This document shows positions 1 to 9,313 of a stretch of 64,000 nucleotides of DNA, piece after piece (positions within the stretch are counted from its first letter, which is position 1; each line of letters starts with the position of its first letter). The notes below the pieces were generated by a model. The model did no database searches. It saw only the letters and a program-made list of their open reading frames with translations, and had not been told where the DNA came from. The DNA is from UBA3263 sp964528425. GTDB taxonomy: Bacteria; Bacteroidota; Bacteroidia; Bacteroidales; Muribaculaceae. The DNA lies in NCBI GenBank assembly GCA_964528425.1, contig CAZGTD010000004.1:1-64000 (forward strand), written 5' to 3'. A program made the translations under genes and the position numbers.

Positions 1-55
1 AGGACGCAAGATTTTCATTCTTGAAAGAGGAGTTCGATTCTCCTATGGGCTACCA
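1..55 (+). tRNA. tRNA-Glu(TTC), 3' part
   Basis: Only the 3' part of the gene is in the window. An anticodon stem CAAGA/TCTTG (7-11 with 19-23) closes a seven-base loop with anticodon TTC at 14-16, so it decodes glutamate codons. A T-arm follows (28-32 with 40-44, loop TTCGATT). Then come seven acceptor bases, discriminator A52 and an encoded CCA at 53-55. The D-arm and 5' acceptor strand lie upstream of base 1. Confidence 0.9.
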
Positions 56-89
56 GGCCCCGAAGCAACATTGCTCCGGGGCTATTTTT
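56..89 (+). terminator. terminator after tRNA-Glu
   Basis: A hairpin with GCCCCG and CGGGGC arms and inner GCA/TGC pairs starts right after the tRNA CCA and is followed by TATTTTT. It separates the tRNA from the rimP transcription unit. Confidence 0.75.
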
Positions 90-152
90 CATCCGTGCGC
101 AACCGGCATTTCCCGAAAGGATTAACTTTAGTCAAAATTTGTTTAAAAAAGT

Positions 153-183
153 TTTGCGGACACGGAAATTTTTCGTAACTTTG
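153..183 (+). promoter_or_regulatory. Bacteroidota-type promoter for rimP-nusA-infB
   Basis: TTTG at 153-156 and TAACTTTG at 176-183 are separated by 19 bp, an exact match to the Bacteroidota sigma-ABfr consensus. Transcription would begin near 188 and leave a leader of about 50 nt before rimP. Confidence 0.8.
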
Positions 184-238
184 CAGCGTAGCAACGGAGG
201 GGGCGCAGGTCTTCTCCGAGTTTTTTATAATAACAATC

Positions 239-706
239 ATGATTGACAAAACATTAGTCGAACAAGCCACTCTGAAGGCCATTGAAGGAACCGATCTGTT
301 TCCGGTCAGCATCAGCGTCTCAGCTGATAACCGCATAGTAGTTGAACTCGACTCGATGGACCGCATGGACGTTGACACCTGCGTTGCCGTTTCGCGCCGA
401 ATCGAAGAGCAACTCGACCGCGACGCCGAAGATTTCGAGCTCGAAGTAGGGTCCGCCGGCCTGACATCACCATTTAAGGTCAGAAAGCAATTCGACAAAA
501 ACATAGGCAACGAAGTCGAAGTGCTCACCCGCGACGGACGCAAGTTTCAGGGTACCCTTGTTGAGACTACCGACAGCGGCTTCACCGTCGAAGTGGCCCG
601 CAAAGTAAAGAAAGAAGGCCAGAAGCGACCGGTTATAGAACTGCAGCCCGAAACCATGGCCTACACCGATGCGAAATCCGTTAAATACGTAATAAATTTT
701 AAATAA
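239..706 (+). CDS. rimP: ribosome maturation factor RimP
   Basis: 155 residues, the usual RimP length. RimP binds the 30S subunit in the cytoplasm and helps assemble the S12 region. The N-terminal alpha/beta domain carries the family's pattern of valine/aspartate-rich strands, including the segment VELDSMDRMDVDTCVAVSRR, and the sequence LEVGSAGLTSPFK matches the conserved EVSSPGLDRPL motif in diverged form. A C-terminal SH3-like domain follows from about residue 90. It is the first gene of the rimP-nusA-infB order, which is conserved widely in bacteria and supports the call. The ATG at 239 follows an A-rich leader; no Shine-Dalgarno sequence is evident, as is usual in Bacteroidota. Confidence 0.95.
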   Translation: MIDKTLVEQATLKAIEGTDLFPVSISVSADNRIVVELDSMDRMDVDTCVAVSRRIEEQLDRDAEDFELEVGSAGLTSPFKVRKQFDKNIGNEVEVLTRDGRKFQGTLVETTDSGFTVEVARKVKKEGQKRPVIELQPETMAYTDAKSVKYVINFK

Positions 707-723
707 GACAATAATAAACACCA

Positions 724-2046
724 ATGGCAAAAAAAGCGGAAAACACCAATATGGTGGAACGTTTCGATGAGTTCAAAGAATATAAACACATCGACAAGGC
801 CACAATGGTCAGCGTTCTGGAAGAGAGCTTCAGAAAGGTTCTCTCCAACATGTTTGGCACCGACGAAAACCTCGACGTTATTATGAACCCCGACAAGGGC
901 GACGTTCAGATTTTTCAGAATCTCGAAGTCGTGCCCGACGGTGAAGTTGAAAACCCCAACCTTCAGATTTCGCTGACCGATGCCCGCGCCGATAACGACC
1001 CCGACGCAGAAATCGGCGAGGAGCACACCAAAGAAATTATTTTTGCAGACTTCGGACGCCGCGCTATCCTCAACTTGCGCCAGACCCTGCAGTCGAAAAT
1101 CCTTGACCTGCAAAAAGAAGCTATCTATTCCAAGTTCAAGGACATGGAAGGCGAGCTGATTTCGGCCGAAGTCTATCAGACCTGGAGCCGCGAAACCCTG
1201 CTGATGGACGAAGACCATAACGAATTGCTGCTGCCCAAAAGCGAAGCTATTCCCGGCGACTTTTTCCGCAAGGGCGAAACAATCCGCGCCGTTATTGCCA
1301 GTGTAGACAACAAAAACAATAACCCCAAAATTACCGTAAGCCGCGTTTCCGACCAGTTCCTGCGCGCCCTGTTTGAACTCGAAGTTCCTGAAATTCACGA
1401 CGGTTTGATAAACATTCGCGCCGTTGCCCGAATTCCGGGAGAACGCGCCAAAATCGCCGTTGAAAGCTACGACGACCGCATCGATCCCGTAGGTGCCTGC
1501 GTTGGCGTTAAAGGCTCGCGAATCCACGGCATTGTCCGCGAACTGCGAAACGAAAACATCGACGTTATCAACTGGACCTCAAACCCCGGTCTGCTTATTC
1601 AGCGCGCTCTGGCCCCCGCAAAGGTATGGTCAATCCGCCTGGACGAAGAAACCAAAAAGGCCGAAGTGTTCATGCGTCCCGAAGAAGTTAGCCTTGCTAT
1701 CGGCAAAGGTGGTCAGAACATCAAGCTCGCAGCCAAACTCACCGGCTACGAAATCGACGTTTACCGCAAGACCGAACAAGACGAAAACGACGACGACATC
1801 TACCTCGACGAATTCAAGGATGAAATCGACGAATGGGTAATTGAATCGCTGAAAAACATGGGCCTGATGACCGCCAAGGCCGTTTTGGAAACAGACCGCG
1901 AAATCATATCGGAAAAAGCTGACCTCGAAGCTGAAACGGTTGACTACGTTATCGGAGTTCTCCGCGCCGAATTCGACTACGACGACGAAGACGACGATGA
2001 AGAAGAACCCGAAACCGACGAATCGGAAACTCCGGCAGCTAACTAA
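724..2046 (+). CDS. nusA: transcription termination/antitermination factor NusA
   Basis: 440 residues. NusA binds RNA polymerase and nascent RNA and modulates pausing, termination and antitermination. Order of domains: N-terminal RNA polymerase-binding domain (about 10-145), S1 domain (about 150-225), KH1 near residue 257 (GVKGSRIHGIVREL) and KH2 near 323 (LAIGKGGQNIKLAAKL). A short C-terminal region ends in a strongly acidic tail rich in Asp and Glu. The acidic-repeat domains of the E. coli protein are absent, as in many other phyla. The gene starts 17 bp after rimP and precedes infB, so the three are almost certainly co-transcribed. Confidence 0.97.
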   Translation: MAKKAENTNMVERFDEFKEYKHIDKATMVSVLEESFRKVLSNMFGTDENLDVIMNPDKGDVQIFQNLEVVPDGEVENPNLQISLTDARADNDPDAEIGEEHTKEIIFADFGRRAILNLRQTLQSKILDLQKEAIYSKFKDMEGELISAEVYQTWSRETLLMDEDHNELLLPKSEAIPGDFFRKGETIRAVIASVDNKNNNPKITVSRVSDQFLRALFELEVPEIHDGLINIRAVARIPGERAKIAVESYDDRIDPVGACVGVKGSRIHGIVRELRNENIDVINWTSNPGLLIQRALAPAKVWSIRLDEETKKAEVFMRPEEVSLAIGKGGQNIKLAAKLTGYEIDVYRKTEQDENDDDIYLDEFKDEIDEWVIESLKNMGLMTAKAVLETDREIISEKADLEAETVDYVIGVLRAEFDYDDEDDDEEEPETDESETPAAN

Positions 2047-2080
2047 TCTTTAAACCACCAAACTCCTTTACAAATAATAA

Positions 2081-4960
2081 ATGGCAAGACAGAAATTAAG
2101 CAAAATTGCAAGCGAACTCAACGTGGGGCTCAGCACGGTGAGGGAGTTTTTGCAGAAAAAAAACATTGAAGTTGAAGAAGGCGTCAACGCCCGCGTTGAC
2201 GAAACCGTTTGCGAACTATTGATAAAGGAGTTTGGCGGCGGAAAAGAAATTAACCTGGGGCAAAGAGTGCCCAAAGCCGCTGCACCCGCGCCGTCGCCTG
2301 CCGCCCCGGCCGCTCCCAAAACTGCAGCCGCCCCAAAAGCCGATAATGGACCGAAAGTGCTCGGCAAAATAGACCTGAACACCGGCAAACCCATTATTGA
2401 AAAGCCTAAGGCAGAACCTAAGCCTGAGCCCAAACCCGAGCCTAAGCCCGAACCTAAACCCGAACCTAAACCCGAGCCTAAACCCGAACCCAAACCCGAG
2501 CCCAAACCCGAGCCCAAGCCCGAACCTAAACCCGAGCCCAAACCCGCGCCTAAGCCGGAGCCCAAACCGCAGCCTAAGCCGGAACCAAAGCCCGAGCCTA
2601 AGCCCGAGCCTAAACCGCAGCCCAAGCAGGAGCCAAAGCAGGAGCCAAAGGCTGAACCCAAACCCGAACCGGCAAAACAGGCCGAAGAGTCCGCGAGCGC
2701 AAAAACACCCGCTGAGCCCGAAGTTTTTCGTTTACACGACTCCGACACGCTGAAAGCCCAGGGTCCTCAACTCAACGTTGTTGGCAAAATTGACCTTACA
2801 GCCATAAATGGCGCTACCCGTCCTAAAAAGAAATCCAAGGAAGAACGCCGCGGAGGCCAGGACGGCGACCGCAAAAAACGCAAGCGCATCGGTGCCGGCG
2901 AAAAAGTTGACGTTCAGAAAGAAGGTCGCGCCAACCGCGACGCCTCGTCCAACAACAACGGCGGCGGCAAAAAGAACAACAACCAAAAGAACGAAAACAA
3001 AAAGAATAACGCCGACAGGAACCGCAAAGCCAAGCAGGCAGCACCGGAAATCAGCGAAGAAGACGTTCAGAAACAGGTTAAAGAAGTTCTTGCACGCCTG
3101 ACTTCAAAAGGCAATAAAGGCCAGAAAACCGCTGCCAAATGGCGCAAAGAAAAACGCGAAGCCTTCGCCAGCCGCGAACAGGAACGCGCCGAACAGCAGG
3201 AAGCCGAAAGCAAGATTCTGAAACTCACCGAATTCGTAACGGCCAACGACCTGGCTTCGCTCATGAACGTGCCGATCAACAACGTTATTGCAACATGCAT
3301 GCAAATGGGCGTTATGGTCAGCATAAACCAGCGCCTGGATGCAGAAACAATCAATATCGTTGCCGAAGAATTCGGTTTTGAAACCGAATATATCACGACC
3401 GATCTCTCCGAAGCGGTTGCGCAGGTTGAAGATTCGGAAGAAGATCTGCTTCCGCGTCCGCCGATCGTTACGGTCATGGGCCACGTTGACCATGGCAAGA
3501 CGTCGCTTCTCGACTATATCCGCCAGGCTAACGTTATTGCAGGCGAAGCAGGCGGCATTACCCAGCATATCGGTGCATACCATGTTACTCTGCCCGATGG
3601 CCGCAACATTACCTTCCTCGACACTCCCGGTCACGAAGCGTTCACTGCAATGCGTGCCCGCGGTGCAAAGGTAACCGACCTTGTAATTATTATCGTTGCT
3701 GCCGACGACGCCGTCATGCCCCAGACCGTTGAAGCCATCAACCACGCTGCGGCTGCCGGCGTGCCCATCGTATTCGCCATTAACAAAATCGATAAACCCC
3801 ACGCCAATCCTGATAAAATCAAAGAGGAACTCTCGGCGATGAACTATCTGGTTGAAGATTGGGGCGGCAAATATCAAAGCCAGGAAATCTCGGCCAAAAA
3901 AGGCATCGGCGTTGAAGAACTCATGGAAAAAGTTCTTCTCGAAGCCGAAATGCTCGAACTTAAAGCTAACCCGAACCGCAACGCCGTAGGCGCAGTACTG
4001 GAATCGAGCCTCGACAAAGGCCGCGGCTACGTTGCCACCGTTCTGGTTCAGAGCGGCACATTAAAAGTCGGCGACATAATTCTTGCGGGCACGCACTATG
4101 GCAAAGTTAAGGCCATGTTCAACGAACGCAACCAGCGCGTAAAAGAAGCAGGACCGGCAGTTCCGGTTCTCATTCTTGGCCTCAACGGTGCGCCGACCGC
4201 CGGCGACACCTTCAACGTTCTCGATTCCGAACAGGAAGCCCGTGAAATAGCCACCAAACGCGAACAGTTGCAGCGCGAACAAACGGCCCGCACAACCAAG
4301 ATGATTACCCTCGAAGATATCGGCCGCCGACGCGCAATCGGTAACTTCCAGGAACTCAACATCATTGTTAAGGGCGACGTTGACGGCTCGATTGAAGCCC
4401 TGTCTGACTCGCTGTTGAAACTCTCGACCGAAGAAATCCAGATCAACGTTATCCACAAAGCCGTGGGCGCGATTTCTGAAAGCGATGTTGACCTGGCTGC
4501 CGCCTCCGATGCAATTATCATCGGCTTCCAGGTTCGCCCGAGCCAAGCCGCACGCAAAGCAGCCGAGCGCGAAGGCGTCGACATTCGCCTTTACTCAGTT
4601 ATTTATCAGGCCATTGAAGAGGTTAAAGACGCAATGGCAGGCATGTTGGCCCCCGAACTCAAGGAAGAAATCACCGGCACTGCCGAAGTTTTGCAAACCT
4701 ACCATATTTCCAAAGTCGGCACCATTGCCGGCGCGCTCGTACGCGAAGGAAAAATCAAGCGCTCCAACAAAGTTCGGCTCATCCGCGACGGCATTGTTCG
4801 CTACACCGGCGAACTCGGCTCGCTCAAACGCTTCAAAGACGATGTTAAAGAAGTTACCTCCGGCTATGATTGCGGCCTGAGCATAGCAGGCTATAATGAC
4901 CTGCAGGTCGGCGACATTATCGAAGGATTCGAAGAAGTTGAAGTTAGCCGCTCTATTTGA
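2081..4960 (+). CDS. infB: translation initiation factor IF-2
   Basis: 959 residues, slightly longer than the 890 of E. coli. IF-2 is the GTPase that brings initiator tRNA to the 30S subunit and promotes subunit joining. An IF2_N domain lies at about 1-50 and is followed by an Ala/Pro segment. A long Glu-Pro-Lys-Pro repeat occupies about residues 108-198, then a basic Asn/Lys-rich linker. The GTPase domain shows G1 GHVDHGKT (467-474), G3 DTPGHE (514) and G4 NKID (568). Domains II, III and the C-terminal initiator-tRNA binding domain follow. The C-terminal half is highly conserved; the extra length is all in the N-terminal linker. Its stop overlaps the folK start by 4 bp. Confidence 0.98.
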   Translation: MARQKLSKIASELNVGLSTVREFLQKKNIEVEEGVNARVDETVCELLIKEFGGGKEINLGQRVPKAAAPAPSPAAPAAPKTAAAPKADNGPKVLGKIDLNTGKPIIEKPKAEPKPEPKPEPKPEPKPEPKPEPKPEPKPEPKPEPKPEPKPEPKPAPKPEPKPQPKPEPKPEPKPEPKPQPKQEPKQEPKAEPKPEPAKQAEESASAKTPAEPEVFRLHDSDTLKAQGPQLNVVGKIDLTAINGATRPKKKSKEERRGGQDGDRKKRKRIGAGEKVDVQKEGRANRDASSNNNGGGKKNNNQKNENKKNNADRNRKAKQAAPEISEEDVQKQVKEVLARLTSKGNKGQKTAAKWRKEKREAFASREQERAEQQEAESKILKLTEFVTANDLASLMNVPINNVIATCMQMGVMVSINQRLDAETINIVAEEFGFETEYITTDLSEAVAQVEDSEEDLLPRPPIVTVMGHVDHGKTSLLDYIRQANVIAGEAGGITQHIGAYHVTLPDGRNITFLDTPGHEAFTAMRARGAKVTDLVIIIVAADDAVMPQTVEAINHAAAAGVPIVFAINKIDKPHANPDKIKEELSAMNYLVEDWGGKYQSQEISAKKGIGVEELMEKVLLEAEMLELKANPNRNAVGAVLESSLDKGRGYVATVLVQSGTLKVGDIILAGTHYGKVKAMFNERNQRVKEAGPAVPVLILGLNGAPTAGDTFNVLDSEQEAREIATKREQLQREQTARTTKMITLEDIGRRRAIGNFQELNIIVKGDVDGSIEALSDSLLKLSTEEIQINVIHKAVGAISESDVDLAAASDAIIIGFQVRPSQAARKAAEREGVDIRLYSVIYQAIEEVKDAMAGMLAPELKEEITGTAEVLQTYHISKVGTIAGALVREGKIKRSNKVRLIRDGIVRYTGELGSLKRFKDDVKEVTSGYDCGLSIAGYNDLQVGDIIEGFEEVEVSRSI
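2402..2672 (+). repeat. infB: EPKP-coding tandem repeat inside infB
   Basis: About 270 bp encode more than 20 copies of a Glu-Pro-Lys-Pro unit, with a few Ala and Gln substitutions. At DNA level this is a 12-bp minisatellite with mixed codons (CCC/CCT, GAG/GAA, AAA/AAG). It should form a stiff, extended, alternately charged linker between the N-terminal domain and the GTPase core. Confidence 0.9.
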
Positions 4961-5436
4961 TTGCACATATCAACATCGGCTCCAATCTCGGACACCGCGC
5001 GGAAATCTTATCCCGCGCGGTTACTCTCCTTTCTGAAAGGGTAGGAAAGGTCCTGGCAGTTTCCAATCCGGTTGAAACATGGCCCGACGGCTTCGACTCG
5101 CCGAACCTTTTTCTAAATATCGGAGTCAATGTTGAAACTGACCTTACTCCCTCGCGGATTGTTGCCGCCCTTGGCGAAATAGAACTACTGATTGACCCCG
5201 AAACATGTCATCGGACTGCTTCGGGCGAATATTGCGACCGCAAAATTGATCTCGACCTGATTTGTCTTGGACAGACAGTTTCCACCGATTCCGACGCAAT
5301 GGTGCCCCACCCCCGCATGCATCAACGCGATTTCGTCGTGATTCCACTGATGGAATTACTTCCCGACTGGACACATCCGCTGCTACTTTTAAAGCCCTCG
5401 GAAATCTATAAAAGAATAACCGACAGCAAACAATAA
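4957..5436 (+). CDS. folK: 2-amino-4-hydroxy-6-hydroxymethyldihydropteridine pyrophosphokinase (HPPK)
   Basis: 159 residues, the same length as E. coli HPPK. It transfers pyrophosphate from ATP to 6-hydroxymethyl-dihydropterin in folate synthesis. The N-terminal IGSNLGHR loop, the magnesium-binding RKIDLDL motif and the ATP-site PHPRMHQRDFVVIPL motif are all present. No ATG is available; the best start is TTG at 4957, which overlaps the infB stop (TTGA) and suggests translational coupling. Placement directly after infB suggests it ends that operon. A shorter HPPK-like gene is at 42568-42936. Confidence 0.93.
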   Translation: MIAHINIGSNLGHRAEILSRAVTLLSERVGKVLAVSNPVETWPDGFDSPNLFLNIGVNVETDLTPSRIVAALGEIELLIDPETCHRTASGEYCDRKIDLDLICLGQTVSTDSDAMVPHPRMHQRDFVVIPLMELLPDWTHPLLLLKPSEIYKRITDSKQ

Positions 5437-5488
5437 ACACGACATTCAACACGTTAAAAAATAAACGCTTATTATTAACCGTCATTTC

Positions 5489-6322
5489 ATGAAAGTCAAA
5501 CACATTATAATCGCTCTCGGGTTATGCATAGGACTGAGTGCATGTTCATCGAGAAAAACGGTGCTCCCATACTTCACCGACCTGGCGCCGGAAGGAGCCG
5601 TAGCAATGACCGACTTTACGATTAAGATAGTCCCTGACGATGAACTTTTAATAAATGTTGCGGCCGCCGACCAAGTTGCTGTTCAAGACTTTACCATACC
5701 CTATCAGCACCCGCGCGTGCGCGACTTCAACTCTCCGGTTGCAACCGAAGAATCGCAGTTGATTACCCGCCGGAGCCAAAACCTCACGCTGCAGACCTAT
5801 CATGTTGATGCCGCCGGCTTCATATCCTTTCCGATTTTCGGCAAAATCCACGTTGCCGGCATGACTCTCGACGGCCTTGCTCAATATCTTGAGGAAAAAA
5901 TAAGCGAAACGGTTGTTGACCCTATAGTTACGGTTGAATTGGTCAACTTCCATGTAAACATTATGGGCGAAGTTAACAAGCCTGGAGTGCAGCTGGTTGG
6001 CCGTGAACGCTACTCGATTCTTGACGCCATAGCCGCCGCCGGCGACCTCACCCCCTACGGCGAACGCCAGAACGTATGGCTCATCCGCGAAGAAAACGGC
6101 CAGCGTCAATTCCACAAAATGAACCTTAACGACTCCAAAATTCTTGAGTCACCCTACTTTTTCCTGACACAAAATGACGTAATCTATGTTGAACCGAACC
6201 AGATTCGCGCCAAAAACGTGTCGACCGACCAGGAACGTCAGTTCAAACTTTCAATGACTTCGGTTATCGTCAGCGCCGCCTCCGTGATAGCTTCGCTCGC
6301 CATAGCCCTGTTTATCAAATAA
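5489..6322 (+). CDS. polysaccharide export outer-membrane lipoprotein (Wza/BexD type)
   Basis: 277 residues. The signal peptide ends in a lipobox LSAC with the acylated Cys near residue 19. A polysaccharide-export (Poly_export) domain follows, including the segment AAGFISFPIFGKIHVAGMTL, then an SLBB-like domain (FHVNIMGEVNKPGVQLVG). The C-terminus holds a hydrophobic helix (about 250-275) that may serve as the outer-membrane segment. Such proteins form the channel that passes capsule or exopolysaccharide through the outer membrane. It heads a seven-gene polysaccharide operon. The 52 bp after folK contain no clear promoter, so transcription may continue from the infB operon. Confidence 0.9.
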   Translation: MKVKHIIIALGLCIGLSACSSRKTVLPYFTDLAPEGAVAMTDFTIKIVPDDELLINVAAADQVAVQDFTIPYQHPRVRDFNSPVATEESQLITRRSQNLTLQTYHVDAAGFISFPIFGKIHVAGMTLDGLAQYLEEKISETVVDPIVTVELVNFHVNIMGEVNKPGVQLVGRERYSILDAIAAAGDLTPYGERQNVWLIREENGQRQFHKMNLNDSKILESPYFFLTQNDVIYVEPNQIRAKNVSTDQERQFKLSMTSVIVSAASVIASLAIALFIK

Positions 6323-6335
6323 CATAATTCAACTC

Positions 6336-7895
6336 ATGAGCAACAATACAAACTCCGAATTCATCGACTACAGCGGCCTGCTCAAACAAGTACGCAGCAA
6401 ATGGTATTGGTTCTTGATTTCAATTATAGTTTGCGGCGGCATCGGCTGGTTATCGACCCTCCTTATCCGTCCGATTTATAAGGTCAAGGCTAATATTATG
6501 CTCACCGAACAAACGCCGATGTCGAAGTTCATCAGCGCCGGACTTGGAGGCAGCATATCTGACTTTTTCGGAGGAAACGCCAGCACCGAAGATGAAATGC
6601 GCATTGCAACCTCGCATTCCATGCTCGAATCTGTGGTTAAGGACCTTCAGCTAAATATTGCGTATTACCGCCGCCTGGCTCCCAAAAACTACCTGCGCGA
6701 AACTGAGGAGTCGCCACTGAAACTCGTTGTTGACGACAGCACGATTGACCTCGATACCCTCCACACTGTTCTGACCTTTCGCGTAAGCCTTTCGGCTCAG
6801 AAAAAGGCCTCGGTAACCGTTACCGCTCCCGGAGTCGACAAGCTCTTCTCCGGGTCAGATATTACACTTCCCGCCAAAATCGCCACCGACTACGGCACCT
6901 TTTCGTTGCAGCCCACTCCAAAGTTGACCTCTAAAAGTGCCGGCCGCTACCGCATTACGGTTGAGAGCCCGAGCACCGCGGCCGAAGATTTGCGCGATGA
7001 CTTAACTGTTGAAGCTGCAGGTAAAAATTCCAAGATTATTTCCCTGCAGATGATTACCGACAACGAACAGCTTTCAATCGACATATTGAACTCCCTGATT
7101 AAAAGCTACAATCAGCGTTCAAGAAACGATCAGGACTCTCAAAACTCTACAACTGTAAACTTTATCAATAATCGTCTGAACGACGTTCGCGGCCAGTTGG
7201 CCAGCGCCGAGTCGACCCTGACGGAATATAAGGAGCATCGCGGACTGGCTGTTATCGAAGCCGACGGCACTTCCTATTACGAAAGGATGGCAAACGCCGA
7301 AAAGATGCTGATTCAGCAGCAACTCGTAACGGAAAAAGCTCGCCTGACTCTCGACATTGCCCGGGCCAGTGCAAAGGACAACAGCCTGATTCCTCCCTAT
7401 GAAGAGTCAGCCGGACTGATCGACTCCTATAACTCGCTGCTGATGCGCCGAACCTCGCTGGAAGCTTCGTCGAAGCCCGACAACCTTGCGCTGCAACGCC
7501 TCGACGAACAGATTACCCTTGTTCGCAATAATCTCATCACTGCCCTTGAAAGCGGAGTGGAATCGTCCATGAAGCTGGAAAAACAATACCGCACTCTATA
7601 CCAACAGGCACAGGACGCTGTTGGCAACATTCCTGAAATTGAAGAAAGCTACCGCAAAATTGCACGCCACCGGGCGGTTGAAGAAGAATTATACTTATAC
7701 CTGCTGAAAAAACAAGAAGAGATTCAGGTGCTTTTTGCCAACCTCAATCCAAAAGCAAAGATTATCGACCCGGCCTTTTCGCTTAACGAAGATATTTCGC
7801 GGAGCCCGGAGAAAACAATATTCGTGGCCTTGCTGATTGGACTTCTGCTACCGATATTCTATTTCTACGCCCGGTATCAATTATTTAAGAAATGA
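6336..7895 (+). CDS. Wzz/GumC-type polysaccharide co-polymerase
   Basis: 519 residues. One membrane helix lies near residues 25-45 and a second near 495-515, with a large periplasmic alpha-helical region between them, including coiled-coil stretches around 275-300 and 430-480. This is the layout of polysaccharide co-polymerases that set chain length and contact the outer-membrane exporter. No Walker A or B motif follows the second membrane helix, so the tyrosine-kinase domain found in fused relatives is missing. It begins 13 bp after the export lipoprotein, and its stop overlaps the next start by 4 bp (ATGA). Confidence 0.88.
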   Translation: MSNNTNSEFIDYSGLLKQVRSKWYWFLISIIVCGGIGWLSTLLIRPIYKVKANIMLTEQTPMSKFISAGLGGSISDFFGGNASTEDEMRIATSHSMLESVVKDLQLNIAYYRRLAPKNYLRETEESPLKLVVDDSTIDLDTLHTVLTFRVSLSAQKKASVTVTAPGVDKLFSGSDITLPAKIATDYGTFSLQPTPKLTSKSAGRYRITVESPSTAAEDLRDDLTVEAAGKNSKIISLQMITDNEQLSIDILNSLIKSYNQRSRNDQDSQNSTTVNFINNRLNDVRGQLASAESTLTEYKEHRGLAVIEADGTSYYERMANAEKMLIQQQLVTEKARLTLDIARASAKDNSLIPPYEESAGLIDSYNSLLMRRTSLEASSKPDNLALQRLDEQITLVRNNLITALESGVESSMKLEKQYRTLYQQAQDAVGNIPEIEESYRKIARHRAVEEELYLYLLKKQEEIQVLFANLNPKAKIIDPAFSLNEDISRSPEKTIFVALLIGLLLPIFYFYARYQLFKK

Positions 7896-9313
7896 CCCTT
7901 ACCCAACCGACCAGTACAGCAATATTCCGTATGCCTGCTGCCAAATGGACGCAGGCAACAATATTTTGTCTGCTCCTGTCGCTGTTGGGCTTAAAATTTT
8001 ATCCGGCGCTTCTGCTTATCATTGTATGGCTATCGGTAATGTGGCGCAGAGACCGCTACTTCTTTACCGTAGAAGTAATGCTGCTTACCGGGAGTTTCGG
8101 ATTCATTCCCTTAAATCTGTTTCCGATAAGGATTACGGATATTTGTCTGGTTGTCGGAGCACTGATGCTGTTTATCTACCGCAAATCGCCAAAGATACGC
8201 ATCATCACCATAATGATGTTGTTATATTTCGGAGCTTTGTTCGTATTTGCCGTGCTTTCTTTTGAACGGATGTCGGTTCAGATACTCACAATCCGAAACT
8301 ACATAACGATCATTTGCTTCTACATCCCCCTGCTGATATTTGCCAATAAAAACTTCGATTGGCAGGCTTTTATCCATGCACTCGCGGCCCACGCTCTGGT
8401 AATATGCGCCTTCTACGTCATCGATGCATTTATTATCGGAGGATTTATGCTGCTTCCTGCCAGCAACGCCATCAGCCGGGTTATTACCCTGTTTGACCCC
8501 TACTATGGCAGCTATACCGAGCGTCACTATCCCCCGGGACTGTTTCTACTTGTGCCGCTCGTTCCGGCGCTGAACTATAAATACCTGCGGTTGTCAGGAT
8601 TTCACTATCTGCTGATTGCCCTGGCCCTGTTAGCATCGAGAACAAACTCGCTGCTGTTTGCCCTGATTGTTTGCTGGGTATTTTTCCGCCCGCAAATCGG
8701 GGTGATTGTCAAGTATATCTTGTCGGCAATAATCTTAGTTGCCTCGCTCTATTATCTCGACATACAAACCGGCGAAAAAATGCGAATCGCATATAACATC
8801 GACCAGTTTGTAGCACTTCAGGTTGCACAAGACGAAGAGGACCTCGCAAATTTCGGTACCGGCCGTGTGGGCCAGATTATTCCCAAATGGCTTCTGCTCT
8901 CCGATATGGGGCGCCTGAATATTGGATTTGGCTTCCTCCATCGCGACAAAACAACCGATCAGCGATTCATAATAAAAAATGAGTTCTACGTCGACGTTTC
9001 CCAGTCTGAGGAAGTTGCAACCGGGGTTGAAGTAACCCAGGTGCAGACAATACTCGACATCGGCTATATCGGCCTTATAATCCAAACTGCCTTTTATGTT
9101 GGCATCTACTTTGTTATACGCAAAATGAAGTATGCGCGTTTCTATCTGGCCACCCTCGTTGGAATATCGGTTTTGGGCGTCGGAGGATTCGCCGGCCTCA
9201 ACGGTGTCCATGGCCTGACATTGCTATCGTTCATCCTTGGAGGCATTCTCTGCGCTAACAAAGAACCTCAACCCTCAAACTCTCAGTCTACTCCTTTACT
9301 CCTCACCGAATGA
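7892..9313 (+). CDS. polytopic membrane protein, probable Wzy-like O-antigen/capsule polymerase
   Basis: 473 residues with roughly ten to twelve predicted membrane helices and one large extracytoplasmic loop (about 290-385) before the last helices. This is the topology of Wzy polymerases and O-antigen ligases, whose sequences are too variable to assign with confidence. Its place between the co-polymerase and a glycosyltransferase, in an operon that also has a Wzx flippase, makes polymerase the likeliest role. It overlaps both neighbours by 4 bp. A ligase function cannot be excluded. Confidence 0.7.
   Translation: MTLTQPTSTAIFRMPAAKWTQATIFCLLLSLLGLKFYPALLLIIVWLSVMWRRDRYFFTVEVMLLTGSFGFIPLNLFPIRITDICLVVGALMLFIYRKSPKIRIITIMMLLYFGALFVFAVLSFERMSVQILTIRNYITIICFYIPLLIFANKNFDWQAFIHALAAHALVICAFYVIDAFIIGGFMLLPASNAISRVITLFDPYYGSYTERHYPPGLFLLVPLVPALNYKYLRLSGFHYLLIALALLASRTNSLLFALIVCWVFFRPQIGVIVKYILSAIILVASLYYLDIQTGEKMRIAYNIDQFVALQVAQDEEDLANFGTGRVGQIIPKWLLLSDMGRLNIGFGFLHRDKTTDQRFIIKNEFYVDVSQSEEVATGVEVTQVQTILDIGYIGLIIQTAFYVGIYFVIRKMKYARFYLATLVGISVLGVGGFAGLNGVHGLTLLSFILGGILCANKEPQPSNSQSTPLLLTE

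Noticed and set aside
661..1527. Long minus-strand open frame opposite nusA
   Set aside because: It is the antisense of a conserved gene with no domain, promoter or start context of its own.
2402..2672. CRISPR-like array
   Set aside because: The repeats are contiguous 12-bp coding units without spacers and lie inside infB.
2068..2748. 226-residue Gly/Ser/Leu repeat protein on the minus strand
   Set aside because: It is the complement of the EPKP tract of infB; the repeat pattern is a mirror of the coding strand.
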